Shown piece by piece: positions 47,709 to 59,150 of a stretch of 64,000 nt of DNA. Every line of letters begins with the position of its first letter. Position 1 is the first letter of the stretch. A program made the position numbers and the translations under genes. Under the pieces are notes generated by a model that saw only the letters and a program-made list of their open reading frames with translations, searched no databases and was not told the origin of the DNA. This stretch comes from Symbiodinium natans (taxonomy: Eukaryota; Sar; Dinophyceae; Suessiales; Symbiodiniaceae), in NCBI GenBank assembly GCA_905221605.1, contig CAJNDS010002640.1, forward strand, positions 32,501 through 96,500, written 5' to 3'.

Positions 47709-50700
47709 GCCAAAGGCTTGACACCTCAATCTTCAAGTCATAAACTTCATAAAAGTACCCGACAGCCCGAACATGGAGTTGGTGGTATGGTTGCCAAGAA
47801 CCATGAATGGTAGTAGTCATGGTGTCCAACACTCGACGCAGTTCTGCCATCTCGCCAGGTTAGTCGTCCCGATCAAGAAAGCTTTGGACATGGGCTTGGC
47901 ACCAAACGAGGAGGAGCGCGCAGGATGCGACACACCGTAACCCGACCCCAAAAACAAAGACTAGGAGGGACAACCTGGGGTGCATTTTTGTGTGCACTTT
48001 GCTTTGTTGCATCCGAGCTTGTCGCGACACCTAGAGCTGGGTGAAGTCAGGGTACTGACTGCCCGAACCCGAACAGATCTCGGAGCTCTGAAGTGAGAGG
48101 CCACCAGGATCAGGTTCTCGAAAGCACGACCAGTCCAAGAATCTGCAACGCACCGGCGCCACATGGTGGGACTGGACCTGGAAATCAATTGGCCTACTAT
48201 AAGAAGCACGATTCACGCCAGGCAGCAGAGGATGCTGTCAGGTGAATCTATGCGGTTAGACACGATTGTCCACCAGTAGGCCCCGAGATGTTGAATCGCT
48301 GTGGGAAGCTGTTGGAGCTGTAGGGGCCTCGCGATTCAGCAGCAGTCGAAAACCGACAGGGGCGGAGGTCCAGTACGTAGAAGCAGACTGACTTCGGACC
48401 GGGGCGCGTCGTGCGCGGGAGCTTTCTCACATGCCCTAAAGGAAGGAAAGAAAAGAAAGAGAGTCTCAGGAAAGGAGGACACACAGAAAGCTCATGCACA
48501 TAAAGATGTGACCCAACATGGAAGTCAATTGACGAGCGAATGATTGATCAGTTGTGGAGGAGCTGTGTGTGCAGCACGGGGTCACATGGGATGTGGTTCC
48601 ACCAGCAGATCTTTCTGCTGCGAGGCCGGAACTGCGCTGATGCTAGAAAAGGGAGTAGGGCTGTGTACGACTTCGATGCTGACTGGTTCGTCTCGGAACC
48701 ACATTGGGAGGATTGCAGGACAGAAAGGCAACAGAGTTTATCCTAAGGAAAAAAGGGACATTCACCAAAGTAACGCGAAACTACAAGGAGATCGCGAATA
48801 AAATTCTCCACCCCGCGGAAGCTGCATGTTTTGGGTGTCGAGGCCGGGGACGCCGACCCCGATGCCCTTCCAGGCTGTGCCGCTGAAGCAGGCAGTTCCA
48901 CGACGCATGCAGCATGGGTTCAAATACAGGAGGCTCACTCAATTTCATGAGCTGCATACAACACTCTCTGCACTCCAACACGCACCGTGGGGAGTACATT
49001 GGTGCGTGCAGGTGACTTCCGAGCCTGGTGCCTTTGAAGCTGCCGATTGCTTCAAAGGTACGTTTCGGAGCTAAGGGTTCGCTATTGCACTGCCCGTGCT
49101 GACCGCGTTCTGGATTATCAATGCCTCGTGAAATCGTCCCCCCTCAAGCTGCTGAAGAGGTGCACGGCCGAACTGGGTCTTCAAGCTGGGAGATCGCGGC
49201 TTGGGGTACTATTGCGAGGCCATCCTGCCCTTCAAGCCTCAAGCTCCTGCAGGACACTTCCCTATAGTCCAACGCATTCCCATGTGTGCTCGCAGGCAAA
49301 GCCCATGGATGGCCGCGGCCTTATTCTTCCAAATCGTATCTCGGGTGGCTCCGAAGTCGAGACACGGCACTACGCTCGTTTTGCTGGTGGGCAGGGGATG
49401 TAGCCATGTCTAATATCATGGAAGCACCTGAACAGGGATAGTGCTTCAGGGAAGGACGAGAATATCAATGCTGGAGCTCATAGAGTAAAGATCACCGTGG
49501 CCAAGACATGCTGTATCCAAAGAATGCCTAGGTCTTGTGAGGCCTGTTGGACCTCGTCATCTGCACTTCTTCCCGAAGAAACATTTTTCTCATTAGCCAA
49601 TGTGAGCTGTGGCCTCGACTCTCTCGCCTGTGCTTTCATGTCGTGACCCGTCCTGCCAGAGTATTTTGGTCTAGATGCCATGCCCCGAAGATTGACAGGA
49701 ACGTGCCATCATGTGTTGGGCAACATTCAAATACTTTGTGTGGCTTTCCACTTGTTCGGGTTTGCACAGGTGTCAGTTTACAAGATGCCATAGCCTATGC
49801 CATAGAAGCATTCTGCTTGAAGCTCAAGCTCCCGCGCCTCTGGGCCACGGACCCTCCTGAGCCTTGAGCCCCGTCGTCTTGACATTGCCGAAATCCTAAA
49901 AGTCCTTGCCAAGACCCCAAAACCCCCCGTGCCGCGCGTTTTTTTGCAAAGGCTTGAGCTGGGAGGGACTCCTGAGTGCTGGGGCCCAAGCTTGGGGCTT
50001 TGCGGCCTTCGGGCGTGTTGAGCTCGGGCTTTGAGGCAGTTTCTGAGCTCGAGGGTCGAAAGTCGACTTTTGGGCTGGGGTTGCGTATGATCATTCCACT
50101 TGATGGGGGTGTCCAAGCGTGAGTCGGCAGAAAAACAGCCAGCATGAAAGTCATAGAAAACCTGGATTCCTAGTGCCTACACCCGAACTTCTCCCGAAAT
50201 TCTCGACCCTGGTAGCTGGCTTTCGGCTTTCAAGCTCAATGCGAAGGCCCCACCAAAAGGCCAAATAGGGCCTGCCTGGGCGCGGGGCTTGGACCAATGG
50301 AAGTGTGGAAGTGTGGAAGGGTCCGGAAGGGTCTTGCTCTGGCGGTTTTTTTGGGAGGTCAAGCCATCGGAAGGTTCTGGGGCTAATTCTGCTGTCCTTA
50401 GGGCTTCTTGGTGCTTGGAGCTTGTGGCCTGATGATGAACTGGATGTAGAGGTCGCGTTCGATACGCTCAGTCACAGCGCTCTCAAAACCCCAAGGTGTG
50501 GCCCAAGGCCTAGCCCATCGGCTTTAGGGTCGGATGTGGGGCAGTGGGGCCGCCTTTGCGACGCAAAAGGCTCTCCCACCTGCAGACAATCAAAGCCTTC
50601 AGAGACATGGCACTAAAGCCCTGGACTCCTCTTCTTGCACCCCAAACCGCTGGTATTGACCCTCAGCATCTCAAACACGCACTCAAAACAACCGAAATTT

Positions 50701-51288
50701 TCGTGCGCAACAAAAACCGGCAAAACATCCGCAAACCCGCCCAGACAAAACCCGAACCCCCCCAAACTCACCTTGCCTGAGGTGGGCCCATTTGCGAACT
50801 CTAGGCTGTCCAAAGAGGAGGATGCTGGCACAAAGGCCAGCATCCCTAAATCCCATCAATGGAGGGAAGAGCTGGTTTCGAGTGGACACGTGTGGTGCTC
50901 GGGACTTCTTGACGGCGTACCTGACTGCACACTCCCCGAAGCTGGTGTACGCATGCTGCGGTTTGCTTTTTCCACGTCGGGTTTCAACGTAGTTCCAGTC
51001 GCACGTGTCAGGTGCCGCTCCCTCAAGACGCGCCGTGGCCCTTAGGGCTTGTTGCATGTCTGTATCCGTGAGTGAGAGGTAGTGAGAGCCCGACCTGAGA
51101 CGGGCCGCCACTAGGCAGTGCTTGTTTGTGTATGTATGACCTGCGCGGCTTTCCGGGCTCAGCTGGGTTAGAAAACCTTCTGCACCTGACGCTTTACCGT
51201 GAACCTTACGTACCTTACAGACCGTCTGCAAGGAGCAGATCGGTCCCTTCCTTTCTGAGCAATGTTCCGGGCTGGATCTTTGTGTCTC
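47709..51288. other. spacer with few candidate exons
   Basis: Apart from the GDRGLGYY stretch at 49.2 kb nothing is assignable. A lysine-rich reading at about 48720-48820 (GTFTKVTRNYKEIANKILHP) is weakly coding-like. Confidence 0.45.
49174..49252 (+). CDS. candidate exon with GDRGLGYY motif
   Basis: The + strand reads WVFKLGDRGLGYYCEAILPF from 49174, followed by KPQAPAG. Glycine and aromatic spacing looks like a short beta-rich repeat and is unlike neighbouring intron sequence. Flanking exons could not be chained. Not assigned to a family. Confidence 0.3.
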
Positions 51289-51845
51289 GCTCTGCAGGCG
51301 ACAGTGGCGATCGCCGTCGAGGTTGCTGGGAGTGATTTCGTAGCTATGACATGTTGCGCTTTAGCAAGAACACACCAGCGTGGGGTTGAGTTAGCACGAA
51401 ACCTTTTGCAAGTTGCCTGGCTGTTGGAGAGGTGGCGCCTGATGTGGCCGGCCGCTTGCTTTACCAGACGTCGTTCAAAGCGGTGAGTGCCTCCGCACCG
51501 CGCGGTCTGTCTCCTCTAAGCGACGTCCTTGAGGAAGAGCTTTTGGCAGAGGGCACAGGCGATTCCTCGCTTCCCTTGAGGCCGGAAGCCCCAGTTCAAG
51601 GCCTCGAACTTCTAAAGGCTGACCTGGTCTGGCTGGCTGACACCGTCGGCCAGCTGATGGCAGACTCCCACCCTTCCAGCATCGTCTCCTTCTGCCTTGC
51701 ATTTATGACGGCCTTGGCGAGCGGCGGCCTCGTGCGCTCCCTCTTGAGGGACCGGCCACTTGCCCCAAGCACGAAGTGTGAGGAGGAGATTGGGTTCTGT
51801 CAACGGGTTGTTGGGCTCTTGTTTGGTCGGCAGGAAAAACCCTGA
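51289..51845 (+). CDS. candidate exons of an unknown protein
   Basis: Two stretches look coding. One begins after a CTGCAG acceptor at about 51297 (ATVAIAVEVA). The other runs from about 51420 to a TGA at 51843-51845, with APDVAGRLLYQTSFKAVSAS, then LSDVLEEELLAEGTGDSSLP, then a hydrophobic stretch SIVSFCLAFMTALASGGLVR that could be a membrane helix. Further charged stretches at 51885-52010 (around DIHEELAAHNMPPLP) and 52198-52280 (LLQRATEQEEEAAKRAVQIK) may belong to the same transcript, possibly upstream exons of the ankyrin gene at 52.7 kb. Product not recognised. Confidence 0.42.
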
Positions 51846-52133
51846 GACACTTTTTGGGTATACTTGACCAGTCTGCAGGACAAGTGTGAGGAGAAATCAC
51901 AGGAGCCAATGACGTCGATGACGACTTCTGACATTCACGAGGAACTGGCCGCCCACAACATGCCTCCGCTGCCGACTCCAGGCAATATTTGCAAAAGGTT
52001 GCTCAATATTCAGCCTCCAAAGAGTACGACAGGTCTGGCACCGCATCGAAATCGTGTAACTAGCATGCTGGCTTGTTGGACTTTCAATCTTTCAAGCTGT
52101 TCTAGTTGTCAGTCGAGGCCCCATCCCTAAACG

Positions 52134-52173
52134 AGATTCTTAAACCCTAAACATCCCTAAACCCTAAACCTAT
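52134..52173 (-). repeat. CCCTAAA patch
   Basis: Three CCCTAAA units in C-rich orientation between candidate exons. Confidence 0.75.
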
Positions 52174-52326
52174 GACCCAAGGAAGCGTGGGCTGGCTGTG
52201 ACCAATCCGGTTCTCCTTCAACGGGCGACGGAGCAAGAGGAGGAAGCGGCCAAGAGGGCAGTGCAAATCAAGACCCTTTGTCTGTTCAAATGGGCAAATG
52301 GGCTCGTTTCGGGATGTTTCGGTACA

Positions 52327-52351
52327 GACCCCCCCCCCCCCCCCCGCCCCC
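52327..52351. repeat. poly-C run
   Basis: Two adjoining C runs (about 16 and 6) with one G. Confidence 0.85.
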
Positions 52352-52687
52352 CTTTTAAACCATTCCGGATGAAGAGTTCCGCCGACAGTTCAACCTGACT
52401 CGGGTTTCATGTGGCCGCTATACGCTGAGATCACGCAGGGCATTTGTCCATCTGGTGTAGTTTAAAGGCTTCAATTCACAAACTCTGAGCAGAGACAATC
52501 GAACAAGACATGCAAATAGCTGAAACCGGCCAAGTGGCTTTTCCCGGCGACAGGCAGGAGCGGAAGAAAACAAATCCCAAATACTGTGAAAACAACATGT
52601 GTTTTCATGCTCTGAGGAAGGATTAGGAGTGCTCTTACTTTGAAGTGAGGTCTTAACGTGGTTTGGATATTGGAACCTACTTCTGAA

Positions 52688-53500
52688 GCCATGCTTCTGC
52701 TAAGGAATGCGCAGAAGGATCATCGTGACGTGTTTGGCTGTTCAGCACTGCATGTGGCGGCGCACAATGGTCATTCGAAGGCCTGCTTTGTTGTCCTCAA
52801 AAAAGGCTAATGCCCACATCACATGCTCTAGCAATGGTTGTAGCTCAGGCCCGGGTACAGCTAAGCTGTACTGTGGGCCGGTAGTTGCTTGATAGCTCAG
52901 ACCCTAAATACTGTGTGCTACCGGAGCCTTGCCTGTAACAGCTAGAGTGTGTCGAAATACTGTGTGCTGCGAGGACGTGGCGCAGTTGCTTTTGGCGGGC
53001 TTCGATGTGAATGCACAAGATCATTTCGGAGAGACGCCCCTTCACATGGTAGCACGCTCTGGCTGCCACGACACGGCAAAACTGCTGCTTCAGCGCCTTC
53101 GGCTACAAAGGCCCCATGAAACCTCAATCAACGCAGTCTTCAAGTTCAAGAATTGGGCAAGCCCGGACGCAGCAAAGTTGTTGGGAAGGAGTTTTGGGCA
53201 TGTTGAGGGCAAACTTGTTCCTTTTCCGGTGAGACTGAAGGCATGGAGCCGACCCGAGCCGACGCAATTCGGCCTCTATGGAGCATTGTTTTGTAGGTCG
53301 CGGGAGGGGCTCGTTATGGTGGTTCAGTGCTTAGGGGGCTTGTGGGCACATGCTTTGGGACATTACCGATAGGTCGAGCCCTAGATTCACAGGAGTTGCG
53401 GGGTCAGACCAATGCAGGCAACTCCTTCGGCAAGACGCCCTCCGCTGTGGCCCTGCTGCACGACAAGACTTTGGCTGCCTTGCTCCGTGTGGGGAAGTGA
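52688..53500 (+). CDS. ankyrin-repeat protein, C-terminal exons
   Basis: Three exons join in phase: about 52688-52780 (DVFGCSALHVAAHNGHSK), 52974-53094 (DVAQLLLAGFDVNAQDHFGE, then TPLHMVARSGCHDTAKLLLQ), 53418-53500 (NSFGKTPSAVALLHDKTLAA, then LLRVGK and TGA). With GC donors at 52781 and 53095 the joined protein keeps the 33-residue ankyrin rhythm: G.SALHVAA..GH, LLL.G.DVNA.D..GETPLH, LLLQ, FGKTPSAVA. Ankyrin arrays mediate protein binding; the partner is unknown. An AMLLLRNAQKD segment before the first exon resembles the end of an earlier repeat, so more repeats are expected upstream. The last repeat is degenerate, as is usual for a C-terminal cap. Confidence 0.82.
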
Positions 53501-55111
53501 AGAGAGCCACCTTTTGCTTGTCTCAATGTCAAAGGGGATTCGAAGCTTGTCATCAAATAGGGATCATATGAGACGGGTGTCAGGAAGGCGTGGTTTTTGC
53601 TTCCGCACTTGATGCAAGAGATGCAACCGCTTGCATGCCTGCGTTTCACGGACGCCTGCTCCCGGGCTGCTCCAAGAATACACGGCGGATTTTCTTTGCC
53701 TGTGCACATCTTACCGCATCTTACCCACGTTTCATGCTTCTCGCAGTGACGCTGCTGGCGAGAAAATGCCGTGGATTTGAAGCTAGGCTGCTGTGGCTGA
53801 TGCTGCCGAATCACATGGTTCCAGTGCAAAACCCGAGATTCCATCGAACGCACCCAAGGCCCAGAAATTCGTCTCGGAGACCTGTGTTCCCTACGCACGG
53901 GCCTTAGTGCGGCCTCACCGGGGATCTTGAAGTTGAGTTTGGTGTTTGGCCTTTGTCGAGAAAGCTTTCAGAGCACACATCAGCTCCCGCTCAGCTCTGG
54001 CAGCCTTTTTGATAAGATTTTCTCTTTGCCATGGCAGCTGGTGTGCATGAGCTTCTCACAAGGCATACAGCAGTCTGGGTACAAGTTCAGAATCAGCTAG
54101 GGTGAAGATGTGTGAGCTGCGCTGCGCTGACGGAATCCCCTGTCAGTGGAGGAGCATAACTTCCTTTCACCTTTCCTCCAAACACGCCTTGGCTACAAAA
54201 CCCGATTGTCCCCGCAAGTGTGGCACTATCTCAATGCTGTCGAGTAGCTTTGAGAAAGTTCGCGCGCCTAGCCCGCTTTAGGAGACTCTGGCACGCTCCC
54301 GTTCCCTCAAATCACTCCGATGCACCCTTGCGGTTGGACTTGCCTAGGGCCTGGTGAATCCAATTGCTTGTCGAATCCACGATGCCCTAGAACACCCGAG
54401 CGCATGTCCTACAATTTGACGTTTCAAGGGCTTGTCCAAAAGAGGCCCCACAGTCACCCACGCCTACTTCTCAGGGCGGTGGGGGCACAAAATTGCAAAT
54501 CACGCAGCTGCCCAATTCAGACAGACAAGCTCTCACCCACGCCTACTTCTGTGCCTCACCTGGCTTGTATGAGCTGTGGGGTCCAGCCCTAGACCAGAAG
54601 GTTTAACTCTCGAGGGCTGCAGATCTGGAAGCCTCAGGCTCCGAAGATGCTGTTTGGGCTTTAGGGTTTTGGGTTTAGGGTTTAGGGCTTTGCCGGCTCA
54701 ATTTAGGTGCTTCGGGATTCCAAGCTCAAGGCAAAAAAAAACACTGCGGGCTGGGGACATGTCTGCTCAAAGAGGTAGTCCCAGCCTTGGCGTGCCTCTC
54801 AGCGCCATGCACCGAGGCAGGAGTTCCAGGCTGGTCCTTTGTGTGTACGTTTGCTGAATGAATTTGAGGCATTTGGTGCGAGAAAATGGGAGTGGGGGGG
54901 GGGGGGTGGTTTCTTGATGGCTTTTGTTTTTGGATTGTATGCGATGCAAGACAAAAAGCTTTTCACCTTTGCCCTGGCAACTCCACAAGATGTCCTTCTC
55001 TAGTCTAGTATATAGTACTGAGATGCCACGATTTGTTGTCACGCGGCGGCCAGGCCCGCGCTCCATGCCGGAGCTATTCTGGGAGTGGTTGTAGGAACGC
55101 AGCTGCTGCAG
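53501..55111. other. spacer between ankyrin and SRPBCC genes
   Basis: No exon recognised; holds a TTTAGGG patch and a poly-G run at 54895-54906. Confidence 0.55.
54660..54691 (+). repeat. TTTAGGG patch
   Basis: Three units in G-rich orientation in the spacer before the SRPBCC gene. Confidence 0.8.
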
Positions 55112-55941
55112 TCCCTGTGGTCCATACAGTCTTGGGTCCCCCATGCGCGTCCAGCGAGATCACCACCCAGACCATCCAGACCGCTGCATGCGCTGAGCAA
55201 AGAGTCGAAGGCGAGCAGGGCCATTGATAGGGAGGAGGCCTGGCTTTCATTTAGCACCTGGGCGGCAAGGGCAAGTTTACCCATAAGGTAGCTTTCCCTG
55301 TGAAGAGATGAAGCATCCGCCATGCCATCTGCTGGTAGGCAACAGTGTCGACATTCAGGGCGCTTCTGCCTCGGAAGCTTACGAGATCTACGCGCACCTG
55401 CCGAATCATCCTGAGTGGTCATCTCTGCTCTCCGAAGTGGAGGTGGAGGACAATAGTCTGTCAAGCACTTGGTCCTTACAAGCCCTCGGCTTCAGTTTCT
55501 AAGAGGAAAGCAAGTCAAGTTTGTTGAAGCCTTGGCGGCACATGTAGCCTTCTTCTCGAATTCTCCAGGGCTGGAAATCTCAGGTTTCTCCTGGACGGCC
55601 GACATCACAAGGCAAATCCCTTCGAAGCTCATTGGCTGGGAGAGCACGAGCGGCATGAAGAACGCCGGCGTCGCGAAGTTCCAGGACCTGCCTAGGTTCA
55701 GTGGAGGCCCTGCTTGTCGCGTGACGGCGGCCCGGGCCTTCCTTAGTAGTTCTCTGTCTTGGGGGGAGGGGGGGGGGTTGTTTTGGACCTGTAGTCAAAT
55801 TTTATTTGCAGTTGAAAAAAATGGCAGTTGTTTGTAAGTTCTCTGGCCAAGGTGGAGATGAGCCTCAAGACCCCTTCCCTCCTTCGACGGGTCTTCCAAT
55901 CCCGACGCTTGAACGCCATGGCAGAGAGCGCCATTGGGAAG
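55112..55941 (+). CDS. START/SRPBCC (polyketide cyclase-like) domain protein
   Basis: Exons: about 55112-55287 (basic, S/R-rich, ending AWLSFSTWAARASLPI), 55346-55488 (VDIQGASASEAYEIYAHLPN, then HPEWSSLLSEVEVE, then STWSLQALG), 55569-55684 (LEISGFSWTADITRQIPSKL, then IGWESTSGMKNAGVAKFQ), about 55852-55941 (VEMSLKTPSLLRRVFQSRRL). Joins 55287/55346 and 55488/55569 are in phase; donors are GT and GC. The pattern P..YE.....N.PEW, then ..W.A.I.......I.WES..G..N.G...F is that of the SRPBCC fold (coenzyme Q-binding COQ10 and cyclase/dehydrase branch), a lipid-binding pocket. Ligand unknown. The basic, R/S/A-rich N terminus could be a plastid or mitochondrial targeting sequence; no start Met is visible in its frame, so the 5' exon is missing. 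The last exon's end is uncertain. Confidence 0.78.
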
Positions 55942-56470
55942 GACCGATCAGCCGCGCTTGTCGTATCAGCTTGTGGATCTTGCCCAAAGGGTCCTAAGTG
56001 CCTACATAGTAGAATTACTTAGGTCCCTTTGGGTTGCGGATGCAGAAGAGAACATATCCTTATCACTGCGCCGCCATAGCAACCGCATCCGGCACGCCAC
56101 ACCCTCAGAAGTGTTCCGCGCACAAGACACCAGGACCTGGCTACCTTCAGAGAAGTGGTGCTTGCCCGGAAACTTATGGCAATCGCAGACGTTCCTGTTC
56201 AAGTTCCTGTTTAATTCCTCAACCATCAACCAGAAGTTTATGAATTGTTCGTATGGGCATGAAGGAAGGCGGCCTCCCACGCTTGTGCTGTGCTAGAGAG
56301 GCCGACAGTGAATTCGACGCATCTGGGTCTTAAAGGCTGCCGGTCACATATTTTTTATACCCAAGTTATCCCGACGAAGACACAGACGCACGGACAATTC
56401 TGGCACGAAAGAATGAGAGCGAGCTCCCCACCCTAAGCCCCCATGTGAAATCGCCATGAATTCTGCCCAG

Positions 56471-56609
56471 GTATAAGGACCACCTGGGCAGGTGTGAGCT
56501 TCTGGTTTGGCAAGATGGGCGTCTGGAAGTGGAGCTACACGGCCTGGGCACCTCCGACAACACTAGGAAGCTCCTGGAGGAAATGAGCATCTTGGATGCC
56601 CTGGAGCAC
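56471..56609 (+). CDS. candidate internal exon, unknown protein
   Basis: A 139-base open stretch sits between a CCCAG/G acceptor and CAC/GTAAGT, the most canonical donor in this part of the window. It reads ELLVWQDGRLEVELHGLGTS, then TRKLLEEMSILDALEH. Composition is protein-like with an acidic amphipathic end. It may be a late exon of the SRPBCC gene just upstream or start another gene; the family is not recognised. Confidence 0.45.
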
Positions 56610-57072
56610 GTAAGTGTAGTAGAACTGTCGATATCAAAACGCCAACAAGTCAGACGAAGTCAGACAATGTAGGCTAAACAAATCGGCCGGGCGCTGGTTT
56701 CACATACCCTGCACAGGTTGTAAACTGCATCATACGACACGATGGCCAATTGCAAGCACAACAGCATGATATACAATGCTCAGCCCGTTTTTCGATACCC
56801 TTTGACACTAGGCCCAAACGTCAATAGCGGTAATGTCATATGAAGCGTGACGCGGATGCTGCTGGGCGGCCGACCAACCCCGATATGCAGCGGCCCCCCA
56901 GGGCAACACGGCAGACGATGTTGCCATGGATGTTGAGCCGCAGCACAACACCTTCACCGTCGGCATCCCGGGGGTTGGGCGCCAAACAAATCACGGTGCC
57001 AGCCAACTCCATCAGCGCTTTACAACCTTTCGCACACCTATGCTTTGCCAGCACGCGTCTGGTGACAGTGAT

Positions 57073-57250
57073 GACACACACACACACATACAAACACACA
57101 CGCACACAGACACACACAGAGACACACACAGAGACACACACAGAGACACAGACAGAGACACAGACAGAGACACAGACAGAGACACAGACAGAGACACAGA
57201 CAGAGACACAGACAGAGACACAGACCGAGACACAGACAGAGACACAGAGA

Positions 57251-57296
<46 letters not shown>
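57073..57296. repeat. CA-rich minisatellite
   Basis: ACACAC microsatellite, then about ten tandem GACACAGACAGA 12-mers (57135-57250), then a further 22 or so CA units. The array has no stops in most frames, so 100-190-codon readings across it on both strands are artefacts. Confidence 0.95.
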
Positions 57297-57297
<1 letters not shown>

Positions 57298-57359
57298 GTG
57301 GGAGTGGGCACTGTGCGAGACTTAAGGTCTCATCGACATAAACAATCGAAGCGAGCGAA

Positions 57360-58480
57360 AACAAGCTATACCGGGTTTGCAGCACAATGCAGATGGACTA
57401 GACCAGTTACAGATTCATGCCAAAAACACCTGCAGCAACTCGGTTTTGGAACCGAATCTGGGCAAGCTCCATTGCATCAGCCGGATTGATCGCATAGCAT
57501 TGCGGGACTTGGATACAGAGCTCTACAACCAGCGCTGTGGCATTCGTGCTTTGGCGCAAACTGTTCAGAATTTACAGCAGAATATCGCGCGGATGTCTGC
57601 AGATATCCTGCGCTCAATGCACGCTACAGCAGCTGTGACAGGTCACTTACGTGCTCCAACGACATGAACAAACTATGATACAAATGCGCCAGCAGGCCAA
57701 CCAGGACGTCGATGTCATTGCTTGCAGATGCAGGGCCTACGTCTTTGCACCCACTTTCATACAGAAAGCCAAAACATGAACGCAGGTATCCTGCAGACCT
57801 ACTTGCAGCAAAAGTTTGAGATTCACCACAGAAAGACCGCTCGCATAGTGTATACTCGCCCTCTTAGAGGGCTCTGTGTGTGTGTGTGTGCGCAGCACTT
57901 TAGTCCATGGGTGAACGGGATCACTCACTCATGTTGCATGACATACATCGCGCCGTCACATATGCACACGCTGAATTACGTGACGCTTGGAAGCTAGATG
58001 TCAAAGATAAAGCAGTAGGGGAAGGCAGGGCATCACTGGGATTGCGTCTAACGAAGCTACCGTTGGTCTGGGAAGCCAGAATTAGCCACTTTGGTGTCCT
58101 GCCGAGTAATGATGATGGACACGGGGAGCGAGCCTGCCCCGTCATGTGCCAATGTGCCAGATGCAATGCAACGCATCCAAAGCGCAAGCGCGCGCGCGAC
58201 GTCTCATGCACCACATGATGATCAGACATGCACGTCTTTTCGTTGCTCACACAACGACAAGCAACAAAGGCATGGCCATCAAGGAATTCGGGGACTCGGT
58301 ACACTGTACTGCGCTCATCGACATGACGCGGGGAGTCGGATGCTCACCGCTGGCTGTCCCCAGCATCGTGAGCTTCTGCCAAAAGGCCAGTGCACTTTTA
58401 AGAATCATGTTTTTTCCAGGGCTGAGACAAAGTTTGGTAAAATGTATCTCGCCATGTCTCTGTTGAAGTTGTTAAGTTAA
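57360..58480 (+). other. region of frame-broken coding-like sequence
   Basis: Right of the minisatellite, protein-like + strand readings follow one another in different frames without evident splice sites: 57470-57660 (RIDRIALRDLDTELYNQRCG, then LAQTVQNLQQNIARMSADIL), 57720-57840 (GILQTYLQQKFEIHHRKTAR), 57907-58080 (LHDIHRAVTYAHAELRDAWK) and 58200-58400 (NKGMAIKEFGDSVHCTALID). This looks like a decayed gene or mobile element. No family recognised. Confidence 0.4.
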
Positions 58481-59106
58481 GGTTGAGTCGTGAGCGCGAA
58501 AGAATCAAAAGCAAGCCCTTCCGATGACCACAGCAACCGCCAGACACACCCCCCCACAACCCACGACTCCGACCTCGCTTGCTGCCACTGCTGTGAAACC
58601 TGCGACCCCGAACCCTCGAAAAAGGATGGTGGGCGAGTATTTCACACCGCTATCCTGGGACCGAGACCCCTCATGGCTCTGGCGCAGATGATCGCCCGCG
58701 TGGCCAAGCAGAGCCTTAGCCTGGGAGTGGGCCTTCGGGGTGGATCGGTTGTTTGTTAGCCTTTGCAAACTCGGAATGCGGGAAGAGAGGCATCGACATC
58801 GTAGGTATCCAGGAGTCCCGGAGATAACACAAATGTGTTACAGCGGCCTTTCGCCTTCCCAAGGCCAAGAACGGTCGCAGAGGCATAATGGCGTGTAGAG
58901 ATGGCCAGAGCTGGCCCTGCTGCATGTCAAATGCTGCATGTCAAGATGGCAGATCAAAGAAAGCACCTAAAAAACAAGAAGCAAGACTTTCCGTTCAGGA
59001 GTGGTGTGGCCTTCTTCTTTGACCGCCAGGAAGCCGAACGGTGGTGTGCGGAGCCTGTGCGGCTTGGGGCCTAAGGCTTAGGGCCAGGGACTCGCTATGA
59101 GCCTGA

Positions 59107-59150
59107 AGAGCTCAGTCAATAAGGAGAACACGGGTTCAGAATCCCGTCGT
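59107..59150 (+). other. tRNA-like relic (box A and box B-like)
   Basis: GAGCTCAGTCAATAAGGAG resembles a tRNA D-arm/box A, and ACGGGTTCAGAATCCCGT resembles a T-arm/box B with one extra base (TTCAGAAT for TTCGAAT); the 5-base stem ACGGG/CCCGT is intact. The spacing is too short for a whole anticodon arm and no acceptor stem is seen, so it is a decayed tRNA gene or SINE head, not a functional tRNA. Confidence 0.35.

Noticed and set aside
56836-57489. Long readings of 99-187 codons on both strands across the CA repeat
   Set aside because: They are translations of the minisatellite and its edges; open in most frames only because the repeat lacks stop triplets.
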